In this document: positions 1 through 6,744 of the stretch, piece by piece
Layout: the number at the start of each line of letters is the position of its first letter
Numbering within the stretch: the stretch's first letter is position 1
Assembly: GCA_003446335.1 (NCBI GenBank)
Contig: DMAZ01000215.1
Span: 1-9,408, forward strand
Length of the DNA stretch: 9,408 nucleotides
From: Lachnospiraceae bacterium
GTDB taxonomy: Bacteria > Bacillota_A > Clostridia > Lachnospirales > Lachnospiraceae
Direction of reading: 5' to 3'
Translations under genes and position numbers: made by a program
Notes under the pieces: generated by a model
Databases searched by the model: none
What the model saw: the letters and a program-made list of their open reading frames with translations, nothing else
Told to the model about the DNA's origin: nothing

Positions 1-148
1 CCAATCAGGCACGGTGATTCCGTTACAATCGCAAATGAAGTGGCAGTCATGGAAAGGATCCCCCAAATGATCTTTGACTGCAAGCAGGGTGGAACCGCGT
101 ATAATACGTCCCTCGTTTTCCGTAGCAGGAAGGCGGGGGTTTCTTATT
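1..148 (+). promoter_or_regulatory. T-box riboswitch (3' part) of thrS
   Basis: This is the downstream part of a tRNA-sensing T-box leader. The conserved T-box AGGGTGGAACCGCG lies at 86-99. It can fold the antiterminator: AGGG (86-89) pairs with CCCT (110-113), and GCG (97-99) pairs with CGT (107-109). The bulge between them displays TGGA, which pairs with the 3' end UCCA of an uncharged tRNA. This implies a U discriminator base, as I recall for tRNA-Thr of Bacillus-type bacteria. Just upstream, GCAGTCA (43-49) pairs with TGACTGC (75-81), with inner pairs 54-60/69-74, giving the hairpin that normally precedes the T-box (Stem III). Stem I and its specifier codon must lie left of position 1, so threonine specificity is inferred from the downstream gene. 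Uncharged tRNA-Thr should stabilise the antiterminator and switch thrS on. Confidence 0.93.
110..148 (+). terminator. T-box-controlled intrinsic terminator
   Basis: CCCTCGTTTTCC (110-121) pairs along its full length with GGAAGGCGGGGG (128-139), counting G-T wobbles, around a six-base loop, and is followed by the T-rich run TTTCTTATT (140-148). Its left arm reuses bases 110-113, which are also the right arm of the antiterminator, so the two structures exclude each other. This is the premature stop that binding of uncharged tRNA relieves. Confidence 0.92.
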
Positions 149-236
149 GCTGCGGAGATACGCTGCAGTATGTGCGGCGTAGGCAGCAGGTGCTGCATAC
201 ACAGATAACAGCGAGAATAAAGAAGGAGGAAAACAA

Positions 237-2027
237 ATGACAGAGGAAATTCTCGAGGTTTACAGACACTCCCTTGCCCATATTCTGGCAAAGGCGGTAA
301 TTGAGGTTTTTGGAAAGGATCATGTTCAGTATGCGATCGGTCCTCAGATTTCGGACGGCTTATACTACGATTTTATACTTCCCAGATCCATCACGGAAGA
401 TGATTACAAAATGATCGAAGATAAAATGCGTGAGATCATTAAGCGCCGTGAAGACTGGACCAGAAAAGAGATGAGCCGTGCCGACGCGCTGGAGTTGTTC
501 AAGGATCAGAAGTTCAAGACAGAACTGATCATGGACCTTCCGGAGGATGAGACCCTTACGGTTTACTATACAGGCGAAGACTTTGTAGATCTGTGCCGTG
601 GTCCGCACGTATCCAATTCCCAGGAACTGATGCAGGCGGCCTTCAAGATCAAATCTGCTTCAGGTGCTTACTGGAGAGGTGATTCCAACCGTGATTCTCT
701 GCAGAGAATTTATGTCTATGCATTCCCGGACAAGGCTCAGCTGAAGGCACATCTTGCCCTTGTGAAGGAGGCTATGGAGCGCGACCACAAGAAACTCGGA
801 CCGCAGCTTGACCTCTTTATGTTCAATGAGACTGCACCGGGTATGCCCTACTGGCTTCCGGACGGATGGAAAGTATACCAGGCACTGATCGCGTTCTGGA
901 GAGGGGTACACGCCCGCCATGGATACTATGAAATTTCCGCACCGATCATTAACAACAGAAAACTTTGGCTGATATCCGGCCATTGGGCTCATTATCAGAA
1001 TAACATGTTCGTTATTCCCGCAAAGAAGGGTGAAGACGGATACACCGTTGATGAGAGCGCTGTTGATGTTTATGCAGCAAAGCCGATGAACTGCCCGAAT
1101 GCTATGATGACATATAAGAGGACCGTTCATTCGTACAAGGAACTTCCGATCAGATATAATGAGCTTGATGTTGTACACCGCAAGGAGAAGAGCGGCCAGC
1201 TGAACGGTCTCTTCCGCGTGCAGGCATTCAGACAGGATGACTGTCATACATTTGTCATGGAATCCCAGATCGAATCCGAGATCGCGGATATCATGAGCAT
1301 CGCCGATCAGATTTATAATACGTTCGGTATTACGTATCGCTGCGAACTGTCGACACGTCCGGATGATTTCATGGGTGACATTGAGGTATGGAATCGTGCC
1401 GAGGCGGCGCTGAAGCGAATTCTTGACAATAAGTACGGTGAGGGCAATTATGAAGTGAATGAAGGTGACGGTGCATTCTACGGTCCCAAGATCGATTTCC
1501 AGATCAAGGATGCTCTGGGACGTGAGTGGCAGTGCGGTACCGTACAGCTCGACTTCCAGCTTCCGCATAATTTCGGTCTGACCTATCGTGATAAGGACGG
1601 CCTTCAGAAAGAGCCTGTCGTTCTTCACCGCGCGATTTTCGGATCCCTTGAGCGTTTCATGGGTATCCTGATCGAGAATTATAAAGGCGCATTCCCGTTC
1701 TGGCTTGCACCGACGCAGGTCGGTATCGTACCGATCCGTGAGGAGCATAATGAGTACGCGAAACAGATCGAGGAAAAGCTTATGGATATGGGCATTCGTG
1801 TAGATGCTGATTACGAAGAGAAGAACATGAACGAAAAGATCAAGGAATTCCGTGTCAAGAAAACACCGTATATCATCGTTGTCGGAGACAAGGAAGCTGA
1901 AGAAAAGACCGTATCGATCAATGTTCGCGGCGTAAAGAAGCAGCTTCACGGAATTGCTGTTGACAGATTCTACCAGATGTGCAGAACAATGAATGAGGAG
2001 CATTCACAGGAGCTGATCTCCGAATAA
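237..2027 (+). CDS. thrS: Threonyl-tRNA synthetase lacking the TGS domain
   Basis: Cytoplasmic enzyme that attaches threonine to tRNA-Thr (EC 6.1.1.3). It is 596 residues long, and the E. coli enzyme is 642. The editing domain comes first, with HxxxH at His11/His15 and DLCRGPH at 118-124 (Cys120, His124), which hydrolyse mischarged Ser-tRNA. The class II core follows, with zinc ligands Cys286, His337 and His464, motif 2 residues Arg315, Glu317 and Arg327, motif 3 Arg473 in GSLERF, and a C-terminal anticodon-binding domain (about 490-596). These residues keep the E. coli spacing except that about 62 N-terminal residues (the TGS domain) are absent. The start is secure: AAGGAGGA ends six bases before the ATG, and the region upstream is riboswitch. 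Motif 2 reads RVQAF where E. coli has RVRGF. Short ThrRS forms without TGS occur in other bacteria (Borrelia, as I recall), so this is probably a natural lineage and functional. It is controlled by the T-box leader. Confidence 0.97.
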   Translation: MTEEILEVYRHSLAHILAKAVIEVFGKDHVQYAIGPQISDGLYYDFILPRSITEDDYKMIEDKMREIIKRREDWTRKEMSRADALELFKDQKFKTELIMDLPEDETLTVYYTGEDFVDLCRGPHVSNSQELMQAAFKIKSASGAYWRGDSNRDSLQRIYVYAFPDKAQLKAHLALVKEAMERDHKKLGPQLDLFMFNETAPGMPYWLPDGWKVYQALIAFWRGVHARHGYYEISAPIINNRKLWLISGHWAHYQNNMFVIPAKKGEDGYTVDESAVDVYAAKPMNCPNAMMTYKRTVHSYKELPIRYNELDVVHRKEKSGQLNGLFRVQAFRQDDCHTFVMESQIESEIADIMSIADQIYNTFGITYRCELSTRPDDFMGDIEVWNRAEAALKRILDNKYGEGNYEVNEGDGAFYGPKIDFQIKDALGREWQCGTVQLDFQLPHNFGLTYRDKDGLQKEPVVLHRAIFGSLERFMGILIENYKGAFPFWLAPTQVGIVPIREEHNEYAKQIEEKLMDMGIRVDADYEEKNMNEKIKEFRVKKTPYIIVVGDKEAEEKTVSINVRGVKKQLHGIAVDRFYQMCRTMNEEHSQELISE

Positions 2028-2066
2028 ATTGATCGGAAAAGATATATGGTCTGAAACACTTCAGAA

Positions 2067-2113
2067 TACAAGGCAGCGCAGCGGACTGAGATCCGGCGCT
2101 GCCTTATACTTTT
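2067..2113 (+). terminator. Intrinsic terminator after thrS
   Basis: A perfect 10-bp stem is formed by AAGGCAGCGC (2070-2079) and GCGCTGCCTT (2096-2105). A further inner CGG/CCG helix (2082-2084/2093-2095) lies above an AG bulge. The following bases ATACTTTT form a modest T tract. It sits 40 bases after the thrS stop and just before the lon promoter, so it separates the two transcription units. Confidence 0.85.
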
Positions 2114-2154
2114 CATGCTTTCATTTTTCTTGTACCGAAATGGTGTGAGGATAC

Positions 2155-2182
2155 TTGACAAATCTCATTTGTATGTTAAGAT
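2155..2182 (+). promoter_or_regulatory. Sigma-A promoter of lon
   Basis: A perfect -35 box TTGACA lies at 2155-2160. A 16-base spacer separates it from TAAGAT at 2177-2182, which is preceded by TG at 2174-2175 (extended -10). The predicted transcription start is near 2189, inside the adjoining CIRCE operator. Confidence 0.82.
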
Positions 2183-2183
2183 A

Positions 2184-2210
2184 TTAGCACTCAATTAGAT
2201 TGATTGCTAA
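2184..2210 (+). promoter_or_regulatory. CIRCE operator (HrcA binding site) before lon
   Basis: The sequence is TTAGCACTC, nine bases, then GATTGCTAA. The CIRCE consensus is TTAGCACTC-N9-GAGTGCTAA, so the left arm and the spacer length are exact and the right arm differs at one base. It begins one base after the -10 box and covers the expected transcription start, the usual place for repression by HrcA. Heat or protein-folding stress, by titrating GroEL/HrcA, is therefore expected to derepress lon. HrcA itself is not encoded in this window. Confidence 0.88.
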
Positions 2211-2231
2211 CAAATATGACGGAGGTGAAAT

Positions 2232-4583
2232 TTGAATATAGATGAAAGAAAACTGATCCTCCCTGTTTTTGACACGGTAATTCTGCCCGACGTGGATTAC
2301 AGACTGAATTTGGGACAGGTCAGTGAAGAAGAAAAGAAGGCAGTTGAACAGAGCGGGGATAAGATCGTTATACTTCCGCTTCGTGAATTGAAAGATAACA
2401 CGGAAGTGACAGGAGAAGTGTGTCACGAGCTCGGTGTCATGGCTGATGTGATCGAAATCGCTGACAGCAGAATGGGGACCGTGATCCATCTGATGACTCA
2501 TGAGAAAGTACGTGTCTTTGATATTCATAATAATGAAGGAATCATTGACGGACTCACTGAAATCGTCAACGAAGTCATGGATATCACGGCCGAGGGAGAA
2601 AAACACCTTCTTGAAGAACTTCGCAGGAAGACGACTGAACTTGCCGCCAATATCCGGGGCGGTGAATATGCCGTTGAATATATAAAAACGATCAAGACAG
2701 TCAATGAATTCGCTTCGGCTTTCTGTCAGTTCTTTGATATGACTCCGGATGAGAAATACGATCTCCTTGCGACGAACTCCTTCAGGGAGAGAGGCTCTCT
2801 GGTACACGAAGCGCTTATCCGGTTCAAGAGTACGATCGACCTGCAGGTCGATCTCGCCAGTCGGGATGACGAGGAGAGCAACAGCTATAAAAAAGCGGCC
2901 ATCAAGAAGCAGATAGGGCTTCTTCAGAAGGAACTGGATGAGATGAATCCCGAAAGTGGGGAGGATGAATCCAGCTTTAAGTATCGTATCGAGCACTGCG
3001 GTATGCCGGAAGAGGTGAAAAAGGAAGCTCTCAGAGTGCTGCGCCGATTTGAACAGGAACCGTCTAACGGAGCTGAGTATAATTCTCTGTATGACTACCT
3101 TGACTTTATTACCTCTCTGGCCTGGAAACCCGGTGAACCGCAGAAGATCGATCTGAAAAAGGCCAGAAAGGTCCTGGACCGGGATCATTACGGCCTGCAG
3201 AAGGTGAAAGATCGTATTTTGCAGCATCTTGCCGTCATGTCACTGAACGGGAAGCAGAACGGATCCATCCTGCTGCTCGTGGGAGCACCGGGCACGGGAA
3301 AAACGTCAATGGGCAAAAGCATTGCGGAAGCCCTGGGAAGGAAGTATGTAAGGATCTCACTCGGAGGTATACGCGACGAGGCAGAGATCCGCGGTCACAG
3401 AAGAACATATATCGGATCCATGCCCGGTCGGATTATGACCGGGATCAAGAGGTCCGGTGTCATGGATCCGGTTGTTGTGCTGGATGAGGTGGACAAACTG
3501 CGGTCAAGTTTTGACGGGGATCCGTCTGCCGCATTACTTGAAGTGCTTGATCCCGAACAGAATTCCACATTTACGGATCATTATGTCGATCTGCCTTATG
3601 ATCTGAGCCACGTATTCTTCGTATGTACCGCTAACAGCTGGGATAGCATTCCGAAACCGCTGCTTGATCGTATGGAGATCATAGACCTTCCCGGCTATAC
3701 ACCGACAGAACATTTTCAGATAGCGAAGAGACATCTTGTCCCGCAGGCCATTGAGGAGACGGGACTTCAGAAGGAGGATATCCGTTTTACGAACGGCGCC
3801 ATAAAAAAGATCATCGATGAGTACACGATGGAAGCCGGTGTCCGGGGCCTTAAAAAGAAGCTCCTGGAGATTTGCAGAAAAGCTGCCGTACAGATCGTTG
3901 AGGAGGATAAGAGACCGGTCATTGTGAAAGACCGCGATGTTGAAGGCTTTTTAGGCAGAAAGAAAGTAAATCATGACAAAGTACTCAAGATGAATCCTCC
4001 GGGGGTCGTCACAGGTCTCGCATGGACACAGGCAGGCGGTGAAATTCTTTTCGTCGAGACAGTCGCCATGAAAGGGACGGGACAGATCCATCTGACGGGA
4101 CAGATCGGAGACGTCATGCGTGAGTCGGCCGAGACCGCCGTGAGCCTGGTAAAAGCTACGTTCGTGGATCGGAATTTCGACTTTCTTCACTATGATATTC
4201 ATATTCATATTCCGGAAGGAGCGGTTCCGAAAGATGGTCCTTCGGCAGGAATTACCATGTTCACGGCCGTGACATCCTTAGTGACAGGGACGGAGGTAAG
4301 CCAGTATCTCGCGATGACAGGTGAAATCTCTCTGCGGGGAGAGGTACTGCCGATCGGAGGACTTCCCGAAAAGTTGATGGCTGCGGTCAGGGCAGGTGTG
4401 AGAAAGGTCCTGATCCCGAAGGAGAATATGTCAGACCTGGAGGATGTTCCGGAGGAGACGAAGGAGAAATTGGAAATCATACCGGTGGCTACGATCCGGG
4501 ATGTTGCCCGCTGTGCGCTCGGCATAAAGCTGCCTGAGAGGAAAAACATGCCGATTCCGGCAGAAAGTGAGGATCAGGAGTAA
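2232..4583 (+). CDS. lon: ATP-dependent Lon protease (LonA type)
   Basis: Cytosolic homohexameric AAA+ serine protease that unfolds and degrades damaged and regulatory proteins; 783 residues, a normal LonA length. An N-terminal substrate-binding LON domain covers about 8-205, and a charged helical linker about 215-275. The AAA+ module has Walker A GAPGTGKT (351-358), Walker B VVVLDEVDK (414-422), sensor-1 Asn468, a candidate arginine finger at Arg480, and sensor-2 Arg538. The S16 protease domain (about 585-770) has the catalytic Ser671 in KDGPSAG and Lys714 in LPEKLMAA, spaced 43 residues apart as in E. coli (679/722). The start is TTG, chosen because GGAGGTG (2221-2227) sits just before it, no in-frame ATG is close, and the LON domain begins almost at once. 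It appears to be transcribed from its own promoter under CIRCE control, which fits a stress protease. No convincing terminator follows, so some read-through into the next gene is possible. Confidence 0.98.
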   Translation: MNIDERKLILPVFDTVILPDVDYRLNLGQVSEEEKKAVEQSGDKIVILPLRELKDNTEVTGEVCHELGVMADVIEIADSRMGTVIHLMTHEKVRVFDIHNNEGIIDGLTEIVNEVMDITAEGEKHLLEELRRKTTELAANIRGGEYAVEYIKTIKTVNEFASAFCQFFDMTPDEKYDLLATNSFRERGSLVHEALIRFKSTIDLQVDLASRDDEESNSYKKAAIKKQIGLLQKELDEMNPESGEDESSFKYRIEHCGMPEEVKKEALRVLRRFEQEPSNGAEYNSLYDYLDFITSLAWKPGEPQKIDLKKARKVLDRDHYGLQKVKDRILQHLAVMSLNGKQNGSILLLVGAPGTGKTSMGKSIAEALGRKYVRISLGGIRDEAEIRGHRRTYIGSMPGRIMTGIKRSGVMDPVVVLDEVDKLRSSFDGDPSAALLEVLDPEQNSTFTDHYVDLPYDLSHVFFVCTANSWDSIPKPLLDRMEIIDLPGYTPTEHFQIAKRHLVPQAIEETGLQKEDIRFTNGAIKKIIDEYTMEAGVRGLKKKLLEICRKAAVQIVEEDKRPVIVKDRDVEGFLGRKKVNHDKVLKMNPPGVVTGLAWTQAGGEILFVETVAMKGTGQIHLTGQIGDVMRESAETAVSLVKATFVDRNFDFLHYDIHIHIPEGAVPKDGPSAGITMFTAVTSLVTGTEVSQYLAMTGEISLRGEVLPIGGLPEKLMAAVRAGVRKVLIPKENMSDLEDVPEETKEKLEIIPVATIRDVARCALGIKLPERKNMPIPAESEDQE

Positions 4584-4609
4584 AAGCAGATACTTTAGAT
4601 GCTGCTTAC

Positions 4610-4639
4610 GGGACAACTGTCTCCATGTTATGTTATAAT
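4610..4639 (+). promoter_or_regulatory. Promoter of the DUF2142 membrane protein gene
   Basis: A consensus -10 box TATAAT (4634-4639) is preceded by TG at 4631-4632 (extended -10). The -35 match is weak: GGGACA at 4610-4615 with an 18-base spacer. Transcription should start near 4646, giving a short leader before the ribosome binding site AGGGGG (4657-4662) and the ATG at 4672. Confidence 0.7.
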
Positions 4640-4658
4640 GGATCAACGGAAGAGACAG
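4617..4658 (+). repeat. Inverted repeat flanking the -10 box
   Basis: CTGTCTC (4617-4623) is the exact reverse complement of GAGACAG (4652-4658). The 28-base centre holds the extended -10 element and the predicted start site. The left arm lies upstream of that start, so the pair cannot form an RNA hairpin in the promoter's own transcript. If functional, it would act as a split DNA operator. Chance cannot be excluded for arms this short. Confidence 0.4.
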
Positions 4659-4671
4659 GGGGTAACATCAC

Positions 4672-6612
4672 ATGGAGAATCCACGTATAAGAAAAAGACT
4701 GGCCAGAGAACGCAAGACGAGAGCACTTCTCATCCTTGTGATCCTTTGGGCAGTCTTTTTAAGTATATATAATCCGTATATTAAAGATATATCTGCTGTC
4801 CGTGCCTACGGCAATACATGGACGCAGTCACTCGATCTTTCCGGCGGCGTAACGATTACCCAGGAAATAAAGTATGGGCATAACGGCTTTAAAGGTCTGG
4901 AGTTCTGGGTGACGGAGACCAGGAAGATAAATGAGAGGATCCTGATCACGCTGAAGGAAAAAGAAAGCGGAAAAATGATCTTCAGGGAGACTGTCAATTC
5001 ATCGGCCTTCCGGAATAACAATAAAGCGTATAAAAAGACGTTCGAGGAGCAGAAAAGATCCGCCGGAAAGACATATGTGCTGACGATAAAGAATACTGCA
5101 GAAAGCGGAAGCGGTCTGTTCGTACAGCTTGACGAGAACAAGAAGCACACGAAGCCTGCTTATCGTGAGAAAAAGAAGTCCGGCGGGACGATCATGATGG
5201 ATACATTCTTTTGCGATGAGACTGTACGCCGAATTTATCTGATCATGTGGGGGCTCATTATCATGCTGTCTCTTCTCTGTACGATTTTTGTAGGGGATGA
5301 GTGGCATCGCAACTTCCTTGTGATAGGGATCACGCTCGGTCTGATATATTCAATTTTTCACACATTTCCGCACCCGCTGGATGAGTCTACGCATTATTTT
5401 CGTTCATTTGCGATCGCGGAAGGCCACTGGCACGATCAGATGAACAAAAAAGGCAGGATAGGAGCCGACCTTCCGGCTAATTATGACACGGTCATCAATA
5501 CAGAGTTCTCGCTGCTTAACTGGTATGCAAATCCGGATATATTTAATAAGCCGTATGAGAGCAGACAGGCATTTGCCATCAATCCCTATATGTCTTCCGT
5601 CATTCCGATCGACCACGCCGTCGCTTCGGGAGGTATCCTTGCCGGTACTTTGCTGAAGCTCCCGGCATGGGCTGTGATCATTCTGGCGAGACTGACCGAT
5701 CTGGCTTTTTATATTGTGCTTGTGTATTTTGCCATTAAAGCGGCACCTTATTATAAGTCGGTCCTCTTTGGGTGTTCTCTGATGCCGGCCAGCATGTTCC
5801 TCGCAGGATCCTGTACACAGGATGCTGTGCTCATCGGTGCCTGTATTCTGTATACCGCCATGATGATTTCATGGATATTCGACGAGAACAAGGTGATCGG
5901 GGTACGGGATATGATCATACTGGTCCTGGTATTCAGCCTGATCGCATCCATAAAATACCTGATTTACGTTCCGATGCTCCTTCTTCTGATTTTCGCGTCG
6001 GGGAAAAAATACAGGGTGCCTTTTGGAAAACTGATCATGTTCTGCGCATTGACAGCGGTATCCGTGCTTCTTTTCCGCTATCAGACAGCTCTTCTGGAAC
6101 TCTTTCCGTTCACCGAGAACAGGAACGGAAATGTGAATGTGGCGGAACAGATAGAATTCGTGTTCTCCAATCCGTACCTTACGTACAGGAATTTCGGAAG
6201 CTTCTTCCTGGACCATTTTGTCAGAGACCTTATGCAGCTGGCATGGTATGCTCCGGCATCTGTCGGCTATATCGCCGGGATCTGGGTCATTGTAGGCTCG
6301 GTCTTCTGTCAGGATAAGTATATTTTTTCAAATAGAAAGAAATCCGCAATTTTCCACACGACGACGATCTTCATCGTGCTTGCTGTTTATCTTCTCGTCA
6401 TGGGGGCACTCTATGTCGGCTTCACGCCTGTAGGTCAGGAGCGGATCGATGGGGTACAGAGCAGGTATCTGTTGCCGATCCTGCCGCTTGTCTGCATAGC
6501 GCTGACGAAGCTTCCGGTCGAGGGGAATATACGTCATTACGAGAGCAGATATGCTTATACGATTATTGCCGTTAATGTACTCGGGGCCGCCTACACCTGC
6601 CTTTACGCCTGA
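4672..6612 (+). CDS. DUF2142 family membrane protein, possible GT-C-type glycosyltransferase
   Basis: A 646-residue integral membrane protein of unproven function. One helix lies near the N terminus (about 17-36). A polar segment of about 145 residues (about 37-183) follows, rich in alternating beta-like patterns and probably a globular domain outside the membrane. Roughly ten further hydrophobic helices lie between about 186 and 645. DUF2142 resemblance rests on the acidic motif HPLDESTHYFRSF (234-246) after the second or third helix, the GSCTQDAVLIGA segment (379-390) and QSRYLLPILPL near the C terminus (596-606). These resemble GT-C enzymes, which use polyprenyl-phosphate sugars through an acidic first loop. 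The downstream GT2 would make such a donor, supporting a role in decorating cell-surface glycans or proteins. The start is supported by AGGGGG nine bases upstream. The acceptor and sugar cannot be read from the sequence. A flippase or other transporter is an alternative. Confidence 0.85.
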   Translation: MENPRIRKRLARERKTRALLILVILWAVFLSIYNPYIKDISAVRAYGNTWTQSLDLSGGVTITQEIKYGHNGFKGLEFWVTETRKINERILITLKEKESGKMIFRETVNSSAFRNNNKAYKKTFEEQKRSAGKTYVLTIKNTAESGSGLFVQLDENKKHTKPAYREKKKSGGTIMMDTFFCDETVRRIYLIMWGLIIMLSLLCTIFVGDEWHRNFLVIGITLGLIYSIFHTFPHPLDESTHYFRSFAIAEGHWHDQMNKKGRIGADLPANYDTVINTEFSLLNWYANPDIFNKPYESRQAFAINPYMSSVIPIDHAVASGGILAGTLLKLPAWAVIILARLTDLAFYIVLVYFAIKAAPYYKSVLFGCSLMPASMFLAGSCTQDAVLIGACILYTAMMISWIFDENKVIGVRDMIILVLVFSLIASIKYLIYVPMLLLLIFASGKKYRVPFGKLIMFCALTAVSVLLFRYQTALLELFPFTENRNGNVNVAEQIEFVFSNPYLTYRNFGSFFLDHFVRDLMQLAWYAPASVGYIAGIWVIVGSVFCQDKYIFSNRKKSAIFHTTTIFIVLAVYLLVMGALYVGFTPVGQERIDGVQSRYLLPILPLVCIALTKLPVEGNIRHYESRYAYTIIAVNVLGAAYTCLYA

Positions 6613-6637
6613 GCCCTGAAAGAAAAGCGGGCTTTAC

Positions 6638-6666
6638 TTGTCTGTCTGTCTGGTGTAAACTATTAT
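6638..6666 (+). promoter_or_regulatory. Putative promoter of the GT2 gene
   Basis: TTGTCT (6638-6643, four of six -35 bases) and TATTAT (6661-6666, five of six -10 bases) are separated by exactly 17 bases. The spacer contains part of a short TCTG repeat (three copies, 6641-6652). A start near 6673 would give a leader of about 70 bases carrying the hairpin and the repeats described below. The GT2 may also be reached by read-through from the DUF2142 gene. Confidence 0.55.
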
Positions 6667-6676
6667 GAATAGTGTC

Positions 6677-6691
6677 CCTCTCTCCGAGAGG
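6677..6691 (+). promoter_or_regulatory. Leader hairpin with anti-Shine-Dalgarno potential
   Basis: CCTCTC (6677-6682) and GAGAGG (6686-6691) form a perfect six-base-pair stem with a three-base loop in the GT2 leader. The overlapping bases CTCTCC (6680-6685) are exactly complementary to GGAGAG in each of the three downstream 13-bp repeats. The segment could therefore pair with a ribosome binding site instead of folding on itself. No T tract follows, so it is not a terminator. Confidence 0.4.
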
Positions 6692-6704
6692 ATTTCAGAT
6701 TGAC

Positions 6705-6743
6705 AGGAGAGTTTCATAGGAGAGTTTCATAGGAGAGTTTCAT
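6705..6743 (+). repeat. Three tandem 13-bp repeats, each with a ribosome binding site
   Basis: The unit AGGAGAGTTTCAT occurs three times without a mismatch or gap: 6705-6717, 6718-6730 and 6731-6743. The GT2 ATG begins two bases after the last copy, at 6745. Only the last AGGAG lies at a normal distance from the start codon. The other two copies duplicate the site upstream and could act as ribosome standby sites or as targets for copy-number change. Confidence 0.95.
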
Positions 6744-6744
6744 A

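Noticed and set aside
40..240. Open frame of 66 codons before thrS
   Set aside because: It runs through the T-box, the terminator hairpin and the thrS ribosome binding site, and has no recognisable protein features.
660..2003. Long antisense open frame of 447 codons opposite thrS
   Set aside because: It is the complement of a fully conserved ThrRS, with no ribosome binding site or known family. Long antisense frames arise from codon bias.
2184..3227. Antisense open frame of 347 codons opposite the lon start
   Set aside because: It overlaps the CIRCE operator and the LON domain coding region, and its protein resembles nothing I recognise.
4584..4607. AAGCAG/CTGCTT hairpin right after lon as a terminator
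   Set aside because: Only six base pairs with a 12-base loop, and no T tract follows.
5772..6317. Open frame of 181 codons in another frame inside the DUF2142 gene
   Set aside because: The overlapping frame has clear membrane helices and family motifs. This one is Arg/Cys-rich without any domain, as expected of an out-of-frame reading.
6612..6640. AGCCC/GGGCT hairpin after the DUF2142 gene as a terminator
   Set aside because: A five-base-pair stem with a 12-base loop and a poor T run (TTTACTTG). At best it attenuates, so it was not called.
6700..6705. TTGACA as a -35 box just before the GT2 repeats
   Set aside because: No -10-like sequence lies 16-18 bases downstream; those positions fall in the repeats.
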